Positions 1-8,574 of a DNA stretch of 64,000 nucleotides are shown one piece after another. How positions within the stretch are numbered: the first letter of the stretch is position 1; the number at the start of each line of letters is the position of its first letter. The position numbers were made by a program, and so were the translations under genes. The stretch comes from Amycolatopsis sp. CA-128772 (GTDB taxonomy: Bacteria; Actinomycetota; Actinomycetes; Mycobacteriales; Pseudonocardiaceae), in NCBI RefSeq assembly GCF_002904295.1, contig NZ_PPHG01000060.1, positions 38,663 through 102,662 on the forward strand, read 5' to 3'. The notes beneath the pieces are model-generated. The model was not told the DNA's origin, did no database searches, and was given only the letters and a program-made list of their open reading frames with translations.

Positions 1-51
1 CGTGACCTGCGTCGCTGGCACGCGGAAAATTCTCTGTTACGTTTCCTGAGT

Positions 52-561
52 ATGTCCGTAACGCACTTGATCGAATCCCCGACCAAGGCGGACGGCGCGG
101 AGCTGTGGCGAATCGCGCGTGATTCCGCCAAGCTCGATCTCAACTCGCCGTACGCATACATGCTGTGGTGCCGCGATTTCGCCGAGTCTTCGGTCGTCGC
201 GCGCGAGGATGGCAAGACGGTCGGTTTCGTCATCGCCTACCGCAGACCCGACGAGCCCGCTGCGGCGCTCGTCTGGCAGGTCGCGGTCGACCGTTCGCAG
301 CGCGGAAAGGGCCTGGCCGGGGCCCTGCTCGATGCGCTGTACACGCGCCTGGTCGGTGCGGGCGTGCGTTACCTCGAGACCACGATCACCCCGGACAACG
401 AGGCGTCCATCCGGCTGTTCACGTCGTTCGCGAAGCGGTGGAACGCCGCGGTCGAAACCAGTGTGCTGTTCGAGGGGGCGGATTTCCCCGAAGCCGGGCA
501 CCTGCCGGAAGAGCTTTACCGCATCGGTCCGCTGTTGCCGCCGTCGAATCCGGGCGATTAG
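52..561 (+). CDS. ectA: L-2,4-diaminobutyrate acetyltransferase EctA
   Basis: This 169-aa GNAT-family protein transfers acetyl from acetyl-CoA to L-2,4-diaminobutyrate, the second committed step of ectoine synthesis in the cytosol. The acetyl-CoA loop is visible as Q-R-G-K-G-L-A-G-A-L near residue 83, and the N-terminal S-P-Y-A-Y-M-L-W-C segment is typical of EctA. Length matches the family. It is first of four same-strand genes, 15 bp before ectB. Its Shine-Dalgarno is weak (TGAG) and only 51 bp of upstream DNA are visible, so the operon promoter may lie outside the window. Confidence 0.95.
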   Translation: MSVTHLIESPTKADGAELWRIARDSAKLDLNSPYAYMLWCRDFAESSVVAREDGKTVGFVIAYRRPDEPAAALVWQVAVDRSQRGKGLAGALLDALYTRLVGAGVRYLETTITPDNEASIRLFTSFAKRWNAAVETSVLFEGADFPEAGHLPEELYRIGPLLPPSNPGD

Positions 562-576
562 GAGAGAAAGAAACAC

Positions 577-1830
577 ATGAGCATCTTCGAAGAGCTCGAA
601 TCCGAAGTACGCAGCTACAGCCGCGGCTGGCCGGTCGTGTTCGACCGCGCGCAGGGCAGCCACCTCTACGACGAGAGCGGAAAGCCCTACCTCGACTTCT
701 TCGCCGGGGCCGGCGCGCTGAACTACGGGCACAACAACCCGCAGCTGAAGCAGGCCCTGATCGACTACATCCAGCGCGACGGCGTCACCCACGCGCTGGA
801 CATGTTCACCGTGGCCAAGCGCGACTTCCTGCAGAGCTTCCGCGACAAGGTCCTCGACCCGCGCGGCCTGAACTACAAGGTCGTGTTCCCGGGTCCGGGC
901 GGCGCGAACGCCGTCGAGGCCGCGCTGAAGCTGGCGCGCAAGGTGACCGGCCGCGAGTCGGTCATCAACTTCACCAACGCCTTCCACGGCATGACGCTGG
1001 GCGCGTTGTCGGTCACCGGCAACTCGATGAAGCGCGGCGCCGCCGGCGTCCCGCTGGTGCACGCCACCCCGATGCCGTACGACAAGTACTTCGACGGCGC
1101 GATGCCGGACTTCCTGTACTTCGAAAAGCTTCTGGAGGACTCCGGCAGCGGGCTCAACGAGCCGGCCGCGGTGATCGTCGAAGGCGTGCAGGGCGAGGGC
1201 GGCATCAACGCCGCGCGCCTGGAGTGGCTGAAGGGGCTCGACGACCTCTGCAAGCGCCACAACATCCTGCTGATCCTCGACGACGTCCAGATGGGCTGCG
1301 GCCGCACCGGCCCGTTCTTCTCCTTCGAGGACGCCGGGATCACGCCGGACATCGTCTGCCTGTCGAAGTCCATCAGCGGTTACGGCATCCCGATGGCCCT
1401 GACGCTCATCAAGCCGGAGCTGGACGTCTGGGAGCCGGGCGAGCACAACGGCACCTTCCGCGGCATCAGCCCGGCGTTCGTCACCGCCAAGGAAGCGATC
1501 GACCTCTACTGGAGCGACGACGCGCTCGAGAAGTCGACCAAGGCCAAGGGCGAGCGCATCGCGAGCGCGTTCAGCGGGATCGTCGAGGCCTACCCGGAGG
1601 CGAACCTGACCGCCAAGGGCCGCGGCCTCGCGCGCGGCCTCGAGTTCGCGAACGGCGACCTGGCCGGCCGGGTCTGCGCGGAAGCGTTCGCCCGCGGCCT
1701 GCTGATGGAAACCTCCGGCCCCGACGGCGAAGTCATGAAACTGCTGCCGCCGCTGACGCTGACCGACGACGAACTGACCCAGGGCCTGTCGATCATCGAC
1801 GAGTCCGTCAAAGCCGTACTGAAGAAGTAA
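577..1830 (+). CDS. ectB: L-2,4-diaminobutyrate--2-oxoglutarate transaminase EctB
   Basis: This 417-aa class-III PLP aminotransferase makes L-2,4-diaminobutyrate from aspartate semialdehyde using glutamate, the first ectoine-specific step. Family signs are the N-terminal F-F-A-G-A-G-A-L-N-Y-G-H-N, the cofactor motif L-D-D-V-Q-M-G-C-G-R-T-G, and the Schiff-base lysine in C-L-S-K-S-I-S-G-Y-G. Length is normal for EctB. The ATG is preceded by GGAGAGAAAG. The gene lies between ectA (15-bp gap) and ectC (12-bp gap), so co-translation from one mRNA is likely. Confidence 0.96.
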   Translation: MSIFEELESEVRSYSRGWPVVFDRAQGSHLYDESGKPYLDFFAGAGALNYGHNNPQLKQALIDYIQRDGVTHALDMFTVAKRDFLQSFRDKVLDPRGLNYKVVFPGPGGANAVEAALKLARKVTGRESVINFTNAFHGMTLGALSVTGNSMKRGAAGVPLVHATPMPYDKYFDGAMPDFLYFEKLLEDSGSGLNEPAAVIVEGVQGEGGINAARLEWLKGLDDLCKRHNILLILDDVQMGCGRTGPFFSFEDAGITPDIVCLSKSISGYGIPMALTLIKPELDVWEPGEHNGTFRGISPAFVTAKEAIDLYWSDDALEKSTKAKGERIASAFSGIVEAYPEANLTAKGRGLARGLEFANGDLAGRVCAEAFARGLLMETSGPDGEVMKLLPPLTLTDDELTQGLSIIDESVKAVLKK

Positions 1831-1842
1831 AGGAGTTCGCCC

Positions 1843-2235
1843 GTGCTCGTCCGCACACTCGACGAGGTCACCGACACCGACGCCGACATCAAGACCGAGA
1901 ACTGGCGCAGCAAGCGGATCATCCTCGCCAAGGAGGGCGTCGGTTTCTCGGTGCACGAGACCACGCTCTACGCGGGGACGGTCAACGACTTCTGGTACGC
2001 CAACCACATCGAGGCGGTGTTCATCACCTCCGGTGAAGGCGAGATCGAAGATCTGGCCACCGGTAAGGTGTACGAGCTCAAGCCCGGCACGCTCTACCTG
2101 CTCAACGACCACGACAAGCACCAGGTCCGGCCGAAGACCGAGATCAAGTGCGTGTGCGTGTTCAACCCCCCGGTGACCGGCCGCGAGGTGCACGACGAAA
2201 ACGGCGTGTACCCGCTGATCACCGAGGACGCGTAA
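1843..2235 (+). CDS. ectC: L-ectoine synthase EctC
   Basis: EctC, 130 aa, is a cupin-fold hydro-lyase that cyclises N-gamma-acetyl-diaminobutyrate to ectoine. Diagnostic stretches are E-N-W-R-S-K-R-I-I-L-A-K near residue 23, the cupin strand W-Y-A-N-H-I-E-A-V, and F-N-P-P-V-T-G-R-E-V-H-D-E-N-G near the C-terminus. Length is typical. The GTG start follows AAAGGAG at an 8-bp spacing. It is third in the ect operon. Confidence 0.96.
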   Translation: MLVRTLDEVTDTDADIKTENWRSKRIILAKEGVGFSVHETTLYAGTVNDFWYANHIEAVFITSGEGEIEDLATGKVYELKPGTLYLLNDHDKHQVRPKTEIKCVCVFNPPVTGREVHDENGVYPLITEDA

Positions 2236-2263
2236 ACCGGAGAGGCAACAGGAGGCGAAGCCC

Positions 2264-3166
2264 GTGACGCTGACGGACACCCGGGTCGACGACGCTTACC
2301 CGACCCGGATCACCGGTACGCCGGAGCACCTGCCGCGCGTGCACCCCACGGTGTGGGGTACCGAAGCCGACGGCCCGATCGACGCCGCCACGCTGGCGAA
2401 CCACGAGACCAAGGGCTACACCGTGGTCGAGGACATGCTCTCCGTGGGCGAGGTGCAGACGTACTGGCAGGAGCTGGTGCGGCTGTCCTCCGACCGGGAG
2501 CTCGCCCGGGACGAGCGCGTGATCACCGAGGCGAAGACCGGTGAGGTCCGGTCGATCTTCGACGTCCACGAGATCTCCGGCCTGATCGCCGAGCTGGTGC
2601 GCGACCCGCGCGTGCTGGACCGGGCCCGGCAGCTGCTCGGCTCCGAGGTGTACGTCCACCAGAGCCGCGTCAACTACATGCCGGGGTTCAAGGGCACCGG
2701 GTTCTACTGGCACTCGGACTTCGAAACCTGGCACGCGGAGGACGGCATGCCGTCGCCGCGCGCGGTCAGCTGCTCGATCGCGCTGACCGACAACCACCCG
2801 TTCAACGGCGGCCTGATGATCATGCCGGGCTCGCACCGGACGTTCGTCCAGTGCGCCGGCGAGACGCCGGAGGCGAACTACAAGAGCTCGCTCAAGGACC
2901 AGCGGGTGGGCGTGCCGGGCGAGGACGACATCACGAAGATGGCGGCCGAACACGGCATCGACCAGTTCACCGGCCAGGCGGGCTCGGCGCTGTGGTTCGA
3001 CTCGAACGTCATGCACGGCTCGGGCAACAACATCACCCCGTACCCGCGCTCGAACATCTTCCTGGTGTTCAACAGCGTGGACAACGCCCTGCAGGAGCCG
3101 TTCGCGGCGAGCGCGCCGCGGCCCGCGTTCATCGCCGGCCGCGACTCGGCGCCGATCACCAGGTAG
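2264..3166 (+). CDS. ectD: Ectoine hydroxylase EctD
   Basis: EctD, 300 aa, is a non-haem Fe(II)/2-oxoglutarate dioxygenase of the PhyH superfamily that converts ectoine to 5-hydroxyectoine. The 2-His-1-carboxylate iron site is visible as H150-x-D152 (in F-Y-W-H-S-D-F-E-T-W-H) and H251 (in N-V-M-H-G-S-G-N-N). The GTG start has GGAGG 8 bp upstream. As last gene of ectABCD it shows that this strain should make hydroxyectoine as well as ectoine. A strong hairpin about 195 bp further on probably ends the transcript. Confidence 0.96.
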   Translation: MTLTDTRVDDAYPTRITGTPEHLPRVHPTVWGTEADGPIDAATLANHETKGYTVVEDMLSVGEVQTYWQELVRLSSDRELARDERVITEAKTGEVRSIFDVHEISGLIAELVRDPRVLDRARQLLGSEVYVHQSRVNYMPGFKGTGFYWHSDFETWHAEDGMPSPRAVSCSIALTDNHPFNGGLMIMPGSHRTFVQCAGETPEANYKSSLKDQRVGVPGEDDITKMAAEHGIDQFTGQAGSALWFDSNVMHGSGNNITPYPRSNIFLVFNSVDNALQEPFAASAPRPAFIAGRDSAPITR

Positions 3167-3362
3167 GCCGAACCCTGACCCGCCGGTGACCGGCCCGGTG
3201 CGCTTTGTTACCGTGTCGCCACCGCGTGGGCGTGTGGTCCGCGCAACACGTCTTCGCGGACGAACGGCGGCGGGTGCTTCGCTCGGGGTGAGCACACCCG
3301 CCCGGACGGCCACGGCGACGGACGGGCGGACCGGCCCCCTGGCGGCCCGGCCGGAAGTTCAG

Positions 3363-3407
3363 CACGACCCCGTACCACCGGATCGGGACCGGTGGTACGG
3401 GGTCGTG
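3363..3407 (+). terminator. 19-bp perfect hairpin after the ect operon
   Basis: CACGACCC..CACCGG and its exact reverse complement form 19-bp arms around a 7-nt loop. There is no T-tract, which is usual for actinobacterial terminators. It lies about 195 bp after ectD and before the next plus-strand gene. I see nothing coding in the preceding 3167-3362. Confidence 0.7.
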
Positions 3408-3467
3408 TCATGTCCGTACCCGGCCGTCGGCCACGCGTACCCACGTGGCCGACACCTTTACCCGGAT

Positions 3468-3528
3468 GGACGACACGCGCCGCCCGTCCGGGTGCGCCGT
3501 GTCGTCCGGCGGGGTCCGCGTGTCGTCC
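3468..3528 (+). promoter_or_regulatory. Repeated CGTGTCGTCC boxes upstream of the SARP gene
   Basis: CGTGTCGTCC occurs at 3498-3507 and again at 3519-3528, exactly 21 bp apart. An inverted copy (GGACGACACG) lies at 3468-3477. SARP regulators bind direct repeats spaced by whole helical turns, so this could be an operator about 180 bp ahead of the regulator gene. The binding role is inferred only. Confidence 0.35.
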
Positions 3529-3710
3529 GGTCGGGTACTCCGGTGGATGCCGTACGCCCCGGACACCAGTACAGCGGAATCCGCAGCGCTACGAAACGTC
3601 CTGGTCCCGGCCCGGCCGGGTGGTATTCGCCGACGGGCGATCACGGTAGGTTGACTTCTCCGGCGGGGGCGACGCCGGCACACCGTGGAACCGGGGAGGT
3701 GGGCGCGCGC

Positions 3711-6458
3711 ATGGCCCGGACCCGACTCCAGCTGCTCGGGCCCGTCCAGCTGTTCCACGGCGACGACCCCGTCCCGATCGGCGGTCCCGGTGTCCGCGGC
3801 CTGCTCGCGCTGCTGGCGCTCAAGCCCGGCAAGGTCGTCGGGCTCGACGAGATCATCGACGCGCTGTGGGGCCACGACCCGCCCGCGACCGCCCGCACCA
3901 TCGTCCACGGCAACGTCTCGCACCTGCGCCGGATCCTGCGCGACCTGGACGGCCTGAGCATCCTCACCACGCCGCCGGGCTACCGGCTGGACGTCGAACC
4001 CGACCGGATCGACGTCCACCGGGCGCGCACGCTGCTGGACCGCGCGGCGGTGGCCACCCCGGAGGTCGCGGCCGCGCTGCTGGCCGAAGCGCTCGCGCTG
4101 TGGCAGGGCCCGGCGCTGGGCGGGGTGCCCGACTCCCTGCGGGCGCCCGAGCTGGAGGACCTCCGCCTCGCCGTGCACGGCGCCCGCGTCGACGCCGACC
4201 TCGAACTCGGCCGGCACGCGGAGCTGATCGTCGAGCTCAGCCCGATCGTCCGGGCCGATCCGCTGGCCGAGCGGACCGCCGGGCAGCTGATGCGGGCGCT
4301 GTACCACGCGGGCCGCCGCGGGGACGCGCTCGAGCTGTACCGGACCGTCTCCCGCGCGACCCTGCGCACCCTCGGTGTCGAGCCCGGCGCCGAGCTGCGC
4401 TGGCTGCACGAACGGGTGCTCAACGACGACCTCCCGGCGCGCAACGTCGTTGCCCCCGCCACCGGCAGCGAGCCGGCGAAAGCGATTTCGCAGCTGCCCG
4501 GCGCGGTGCCGAGCCTGGCCGGCCGGGCCGGCGAGCTGGCCTGGCTCGACGGCCTGGTCGCCCGCGTCGAAGCCGGGGAGACGACGATCGCGGTGGTCAC
4601 CGGGACCGCCGGCGTCGGCAAGAGCACCCTGGTCGTGTGGTGGGCGCACCGGGTCGCGTCCCGGTTCCCGGACGGCGTGCTGTTCGCGTCGCTGCGCGGC
4701 TTCGACCCGCACCACCCGCCGCTCGAGCCGGCCGAGCTGCTGACGCAGTTCCTGCTCGGCCTCGGCGTCGACACCGCGAAGATCCCGGAGCTGCTGCACG
4801 AACGCGTCGCGCTCTACCGGTCGCTGATCGCCGGCCGGCGGATGCTGGTGCTGCTCGACGACGCCCGCACCGCCGAGCAGGTGCGCCCGCTGCTGCCGCC
4901 GAGCGCGCGGACGATGACCGTGGTGACCAGCCGGTCGCGCCTCGACGGGCTCGCCGTGTCGAACGCGGCCAAGCAACGCGTCCTGGGCACCCTGGCGCCC
5001 GAGGACGCCGTGCAGCTCATCGAGGAGCTCGCCGGTCCGGCGAGCCTCAACCACGCCCTCGCGCGGCTGTGCGGCTACCTGCCGCTGGCGTTGCGGATCG
5101 CGGGCGCCCGGCTCTCGGCGAGCGCGCAGCGGACCGCGGAGGAGCTCGTGGACGAGCTCGGCAACGAACGCACCCGGCTGGCGGCGCTGCAGGTCGACGG
5201 CGCCGACGACAGCGTGCGAGTCGCCTTCGACGTCTCCTTCCGCGGGCTGCCCGGCGAGATCGCCGAGACGTTCCTGCAGCTGGGCACGATCCCCGGGGTG
5301 CTGGTCGGGCCGCACGTGATGGCCGCGGTCGCGCAGATCCCGGTGGCCGAGGCCCGGCGGCGGCTGCGGGCGCTGGCCGCGCACAACCTGCTGGCCGAGA
5401 CCGGCCGGGACGTCTTCGTGCCGCACGACCTCGTCTGGCTGTACCTGCGCGAGCTCGCGGAAAAGGAGCTCGGGGAGAAGGACCGGGACGAGGCACTGGG
5501 CTGGACCATCCGCTACTACCAGGCGGTGGCCGACCGGGCGCGGCGCCGGCTGGGCCGGGTCGCCGACCCGCTCGGCTTCGCCCACGTGCTCGCCGACGAC
5601 GCGATGCCGCCGCTGCCCGGCTTCGCCGAGGCGCAGGACTGGTTCGCGGCCGAGTGGCCGAACCTCCTGGCCGTCCTCGACGCCGCCTACGCCGCGGGCC
5701 GCCACGACGACGTCTGGCGGCTGGCCCGGCTCGGGCACAGCTACCGGATCGCCTGCCCGCTGCTGGACGAGTGGACGCGGATGGCCGACCTCGGTGTCGC
5801 CGCCGCCGAAGCCGCGGGCGACGTCGCGGGGCAGTGCTGGCTGCTGCTCGCGCGGTGCGAGATCGCGCTGACCTTCGAGCTGCCGGGGTCCGGGCTCGCC
5901 GACGCCGAACGGGCGGCGGAGCTGTCCGCCGCACTCACCGACCGGCGGCTGGGCACGTCGGTGGACCTGCACCTCGGGCGCGCCCTGAGCCGGCTCGGCG
6001 AGCACGAGAAGGCCATCGCGCGGCTCACCAAAGCCGTCGAGGAGGCGCCGGACGTCACGCTGCGCGGGCAGGCGCTCAGCAGCTGCGCGCAGGCGGAGAA
6101 GCGGGCGGGCCGGCTCACCGACGCGATCGCCCACCAGCGCGCCGGCCTGCGGATCGACCGCGAACTCGGCGACGACGACCGGGTCGTCGTCGCGCTGGAC
6201 AAGCTGGCCGAGCTCAGCCTGCGGGCCGGGGACGTCGAGGCGGCCGAGCGGAACGTCTGGGAGGGGATCGACCTCGCGATCAGCCGCGGGTTCGTCGCGC
6301 GGGAGGGCGGCCTGCGGCTGACGCTCGGCCGGGTGCTGCGGACCCGCGGCGATCTCGACGGCGCGCGGGAACAGCTGGCGTTGTCCGTGCGCATTTACGA
6401 GCGCGTGCACCCGAAGCTCGTCGGTGAGGTCCGCGCCGAACTCGCCGATCTCCGGTGA
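3711..6458 (+). CDS. AfsR/SARP-family regulator with BTAD, NB-ARC and TPR domains
   Basis: This 915-aa protein has the layout of large SARP regulators. A winged-helix DNA-binding domain spans about 5-95 and a bacterial transcriptional activation domain about 95-240. An NB-ARC ATPase follows, with Walker A G-T-A-G-V-G-K-S-T at 298-306 and Walker B M-L-V-L-L-D-D near 380. A helical TPR-rich C-terminus covers about 560-915. It is probably a pathway activator gated by ATP or ADP. The ATG at 3711 is chosen because GGGGAGGTG lies about 10 bp upstream; the open frame extends further 5' without family similarity. Its target is not evident: the ect operon lies upstream but has its own terminator. Confidence 0.9.
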   Translation: MARTRLQLLGPVQLFHGDDPVPIGGPGVRGLLALLALKPGKVVGLDEIIDALWGHDPPATARTIVHGNVSHLRRILRDLDGLSILTTPPGYRLDVEPDRIDVHRARTLLDRAAVATPEVAAALLAEALALWQGPALGGVPDSLRAPELEDLRLAVHGARVDADLELGRHAELIVELSPIVRADPLAERTAGQLMRALYHAGRRGDALELYRTVSRATLRTLGVEPGAELRWLHERVLNDDLPARNVVAPATGSEPAKAISQLPGAVPSLAGRAGELAWLDGLVARVEAGETTIAVVTGTAGVGKSTLVVWWAHRVASRFPDGVLFASLRGFDPHHPPLEPAELLTQFLLGLGVDTAKIPELLHERVALYRSLIAGRRMLVLLDDARTAEQVRPLLPPSARTMTVVTSRSRLDGLAVSNAAKQRVLGTLAPEDAVQLIEELAGPASLNHALARLCGYLPLALRIAGARLSASAQRTAEELVDELGNERTRLAALQVDGADDSVRVAFDVSFRGLPGEIAETFLQLGTIPGVLVGPHVMAAVAQIPVAEARRRLRALAAHNLLAETGRDVFVPHDLVWLYLRELAEKELGEKDRDEALGWTIRYYQAVADRARRRLGRVADPLGFAHVLADDAMPPLPGFAEAQDWFAAEWPNLLAVLDAAYAAGRHDDVWRLARLGHSYRIACPLLDEWTRMADLGVAAAEAAGDVAGQCWLLLARCEIALTFELPGSGLADAERAAELSAALTDRRLGTSVDLHLGRALSRLGEHEKAIARLTKAVEEAPDVTLRGQALSSCAQAEKRAGRLTDAIAHQRAGLRIDRELGDDDRVVVALDKLAELSLRAGDVEAAERNVWEGIDLAISRGFVAREGGLRLTLGRVLRTRGDLDGAREQLALSVRIYERVHPKLVGEVRAELADLR

Positions 6459-6677
6459 AGGTTTCCGGCGGTTTTCCGGGTTCGGGTTGCGAATGGGTCA
6501 CGGCGGGGGCCCGTGCGCTGAATCCTTAGTGGATTCTTAGTGGGTGCGGGCGGTGTCCGCGTAGGTTCGGCGGTGCCGGCTGAGCCCTAGGGGAGGGGCA
6601 GGCTGAGACGCCGGTGCCGGGCCCCGCGCGGGAAACCGCCGCGGGGCCGGGAGCCGCCAGGAGCGGCTCGTGGCGGC

Positions 6678-6709
6678 CCGGCCGGCCGAGATGGGGGTAG
6701 GCCGGCCGG
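6678..6709 (-). terminator. Hairpin terminator of the MmpS-like gene
   Basis: CCGGCCGGCC and GGCCGGCCGG form perfect 10-bp arms around a 12-nt loop, beginning 12 bp beyond the minus-strand stop at 6721. A second hairpin (GGCCCCGCG/CGCGGGGCC, 6620-6648) lies beside it. Together they would also stop readthrough from the SARP gene on the other strand. Confidence 0.6.
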
Positions 6710-6720
6710 TCGCCAGGCGC

Positions 6721-7386
6721 TCAGCCCACGTTCGCCGTGCAGAGCGCGATCGTCGTCCCGCTGTTTTCCGCGACCTTCTTGCCGTCGACCAGAATGGCGC
6801 ACTTGATTTCGTTGTCCACATTCGCGTTGCGCGTGTCCGCGGTGAGCGTCAACAGATACGAACCACTGTTGTAGGAGGCCTGGCCCTGCCACGCGTCGGT
6901 GCTCGCGGGCGCGTTTTCCGTGCGCTGGTCGCTGAGGCTGCCGTAGCGCACGGTCGCGCCGCCGGCCGAGGTGACCTGGAAGATCACGGCGTGCTTGTCG
7001 CCGGCCACCGAGGGCAGGTGCAGCCCGGACTCCCCGCCGCCCAGGAAGGTCGTGTACAGCAGCATCCCGGCCGCCGTGAGCAGCGCCGCGACCGAGACGG
7101 TGGTGGCGGTGATCGCCAGCCCGCGGTCGCCCGCGGTGCCCTTCTTGACCTGGACCAGCCCGGCGACGGCCAAGACCAGCCCGAGCCCGCCCAGTGGCCA
7201 CGCGACGAACTCGACATCGGGGACGAACGTGACGACCAGGGCGGCCGTGCCGAGCAGCAGGCCGACGATCGCCAGGATGTTCCGGCCGGACCGCGCGTTG
7301 GCTCGACGACGCTCCGTGGCCGTCACCGGCGGCGCGGGTCTTCCGTGGCGCGCGGTGGTCGGCGGGTACTGCGGGTCGGTCATCAT
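6721..7386 (-). CDS. Membrane-anchored protein with MmpS-like C-terminal domain
   Basis: This 221-aa hypothetical protein has a Pro/Arg-rich cytosolic N-terminus (1-35), two hydrophobic segments at about 36-80, and a third at about 92-112. A roughly 90-residue extracytoplasmic domain follows. That domain (V-I-F-Q-V-T-S-A-G-G-A-T-V-R-Y-G, later N-E-I-K-C-A-I-L-V-D-G-K-K-V-A-E-N) resembles the Ig-like soluble part of MmpS proteins and similar actinobacterial DUFs. Role unknown, probably at the cell envelope. Two tandem ATG codons could start it; GAAGGGG lies 5 bp before the first. It stands alone, with a hairpin after its stop. Confidence 0.75.
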   Translation of the reverse strand: MMTDPQYPPTTARHGRPAPPVTATERRRANARSGRNILAIVGLLLGTAALVVTFVPDVEFVAWPLGGLGLVLAVAGLVQVKKGTAGDRGLAITATTVSVAALLTAAGMLLYTTFLGGGESGLHLPSVAGDKHAVIFQVTSAGGATVRYGSLSDQRTENAPASTDAWQGQASYNSGSYLLTLTADTRNANVDNEIKCAILVDGKKVAENSGTTIALCTANVG

Positions 7387-7692
7387 GCGGGCCCCTTCGG
7401 GTGGGAGTGCGACGACGTTAACCCATAAGTGTGGCCCCGAACGAAATTGTTACATTCTGGAAAAAGTCATTGTCCCACCATTTTGCGTCAGGTATCGGTA
7501 TTTCCTGACATCGCGGGCAGGGTGTGACCCGGTGATCAATGGGAAGAATATCGGAGTTCCCACTATTCGACGCGGCCTTCGGCGACCTCGCAGCCGGTAT
7601 CGTAAATACCGTACGGACATCCGGGCACCACCGTGAGGCTTACGACGACCGTAGGTCACAGCGTTCAAGACGAAGGTCGCATACCGGACTTC
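7387..7692. other. AT-richer intergenic spacer with small inverted repeats
   Basis: No convincing gene. The segment is visibly lower in GC than its surroundings. It contains inverted repeats GTCAGG/CCTGAC (7487-7509) and GGTAT/ATACC (7596-7610). It holds the promoter of the MmpS-like gene and the 3' flank of the unrecognised minus-strand gene ending at 7693. The short open frames here have no coding character. Confidence 0.5.
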
Positions 7693-8574
7693 TCAGTCGA
7701 AAAGGCTTACTTCCGGGGTGATTTCGAGCAGTTCGAAGACGGGCCGGCCGCGGCGGCCGTCGATCGTCGTCGTGCGCACGACGCGCAACCGGGCGGTCAC
7801 CGGGCGGTCGAGGTTCTCCTTGATCTCGTCGAGCAGGTCCGGCGCCACCGCGCCCTGGATCGTGCCGCCCGATTCGCGGTCGAGGTAGAAGATCCGCCGC
7901 CGGGTGCGGACGCCGTCGAGCCGCCCGCGGACCGTCTCGTAGCCGACCTCTTCGCGGGACTCGCGGAGGCTGCCCTGCAGGATCCGGGCCTGTTCGGTGG
8001 TCATGCTGCGGGTGACCCGCTCGCCCGCGGTCGGGGTCAGCGCCATCCCGATGCCCGCGTTCTTCGCGACGGCGTTGACGATGTCGCTCACCGCGTTGCG
8101 GACGGTGTCGCGCTGCAGCAGGACGGCGTCGAGGGCGCCGTCGTCCGAGCCGTTCGCCGGCAGGAAGTCGCAGAGCTCCTTGACCGCGCGCTCGGACAGC
8201 GTCTCGATGCCGTCGACGATCAGCGCGTCGTCGGCCACCGGCTCGGGGAAGCCGAAGAAGATGGCGTTGCCCGCCTGGCCGCGCTGGATCAGCGGCGCCT
8301 TGTCCCGGTCGGTCTGCTGGACCTGGGTGACCTCGCCGGAGGGGTTCCGGATGATGTGCCCGATCTTCGCCGTCGCGTCCTGCAGGGCGCGGCTGATGTC
8401 GGAGAAGGTGTAGGCGTCGATGGTCTGCTCGCCGATCACCGAGACGTGCAGCAGCGGCGAGCGGGACGTCCGCTCGAACTTCGCGTTGGCCGCCATCGCC
8501 GAGGCGCGGGCCAGGTCGTCGAGCCACGTGCCGCCGGGGATTTCGTCGGCGATCCGCCGGAACTCGTTCCTCAC
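7693..8574 (-). CDS. Hypothetical protein, partner of the NTase-like gene
   Basis: I do not recognise this 293-aa soluble protein. It has no signal peptide or membrane segment. The composition is mixed alpha/beta with many charged residues. Notable stretches are V-S-V-I-G-E-Q-T-I-D-A-Y near residue 44, a helical block ending in N-A-V-S-D-I-V-N-A-V-A-K-N-A-G, and a C-terminal R-P-V-F-E-L-L-E-I-T-P. The GTG start overlaps the stop of the upstream gene (GTGA), so the two are translationally coupled and probably work together. The start is fixed by that overlap; the frame stays open further 5' only as a shadow of the upstream gene. Confidence 0.75.
   Translation of the reverse strand: MRNEFRRIADEIPGGTWLDDLARASAMAANAKFERTSRSPLLHVSVIGEQTIDAYTFSDISRALQDATAKIGHIIRNPSGEVTQVQQTDRDKAPLIQRGQAGNAIFFGFPEPVADDALIVDGIETLSERAVKELCDFLPANGSDDGALDAVLLQRDTVRNAVSDIVNAVAKNAGIGMALTPTAGERVTRSMTTEQARILQGSLRESREEVGYETVRGRLDGVRTRRRIFYLDRESGGTIQGAVAPDLLDEIKENLDRPVTARLRVVRTTTIDGRRGRPVFELLEITPEVSLFD

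Noticed and set aside
37..2280. 747-aa minus-strand open frame across ectABC
   Set aside because: Antisense shadow of three unmistakable ect genes. It is Arg/Val/Gly-rich with no domain.
3167..3362. Possible extension of the SARP gene to 3186
   Set aside because: The extra 175 residues are Arg/Gly/Pro noise crossing the ect terminator; a good ribosome site precedes ATG 3711.
3408..6410. 1000-aa minus-strand open frame opposite the SARP gene
   Set aside because: High-GC shadow frame; the plus strand carries BTAD and NB-ARC motifs.
7450..7668. 72-aa minus-strand small gene in the AT-richer spacer
   Set aside because: Basic, no ribosome site and no domain; the region looks like promoter DNA.
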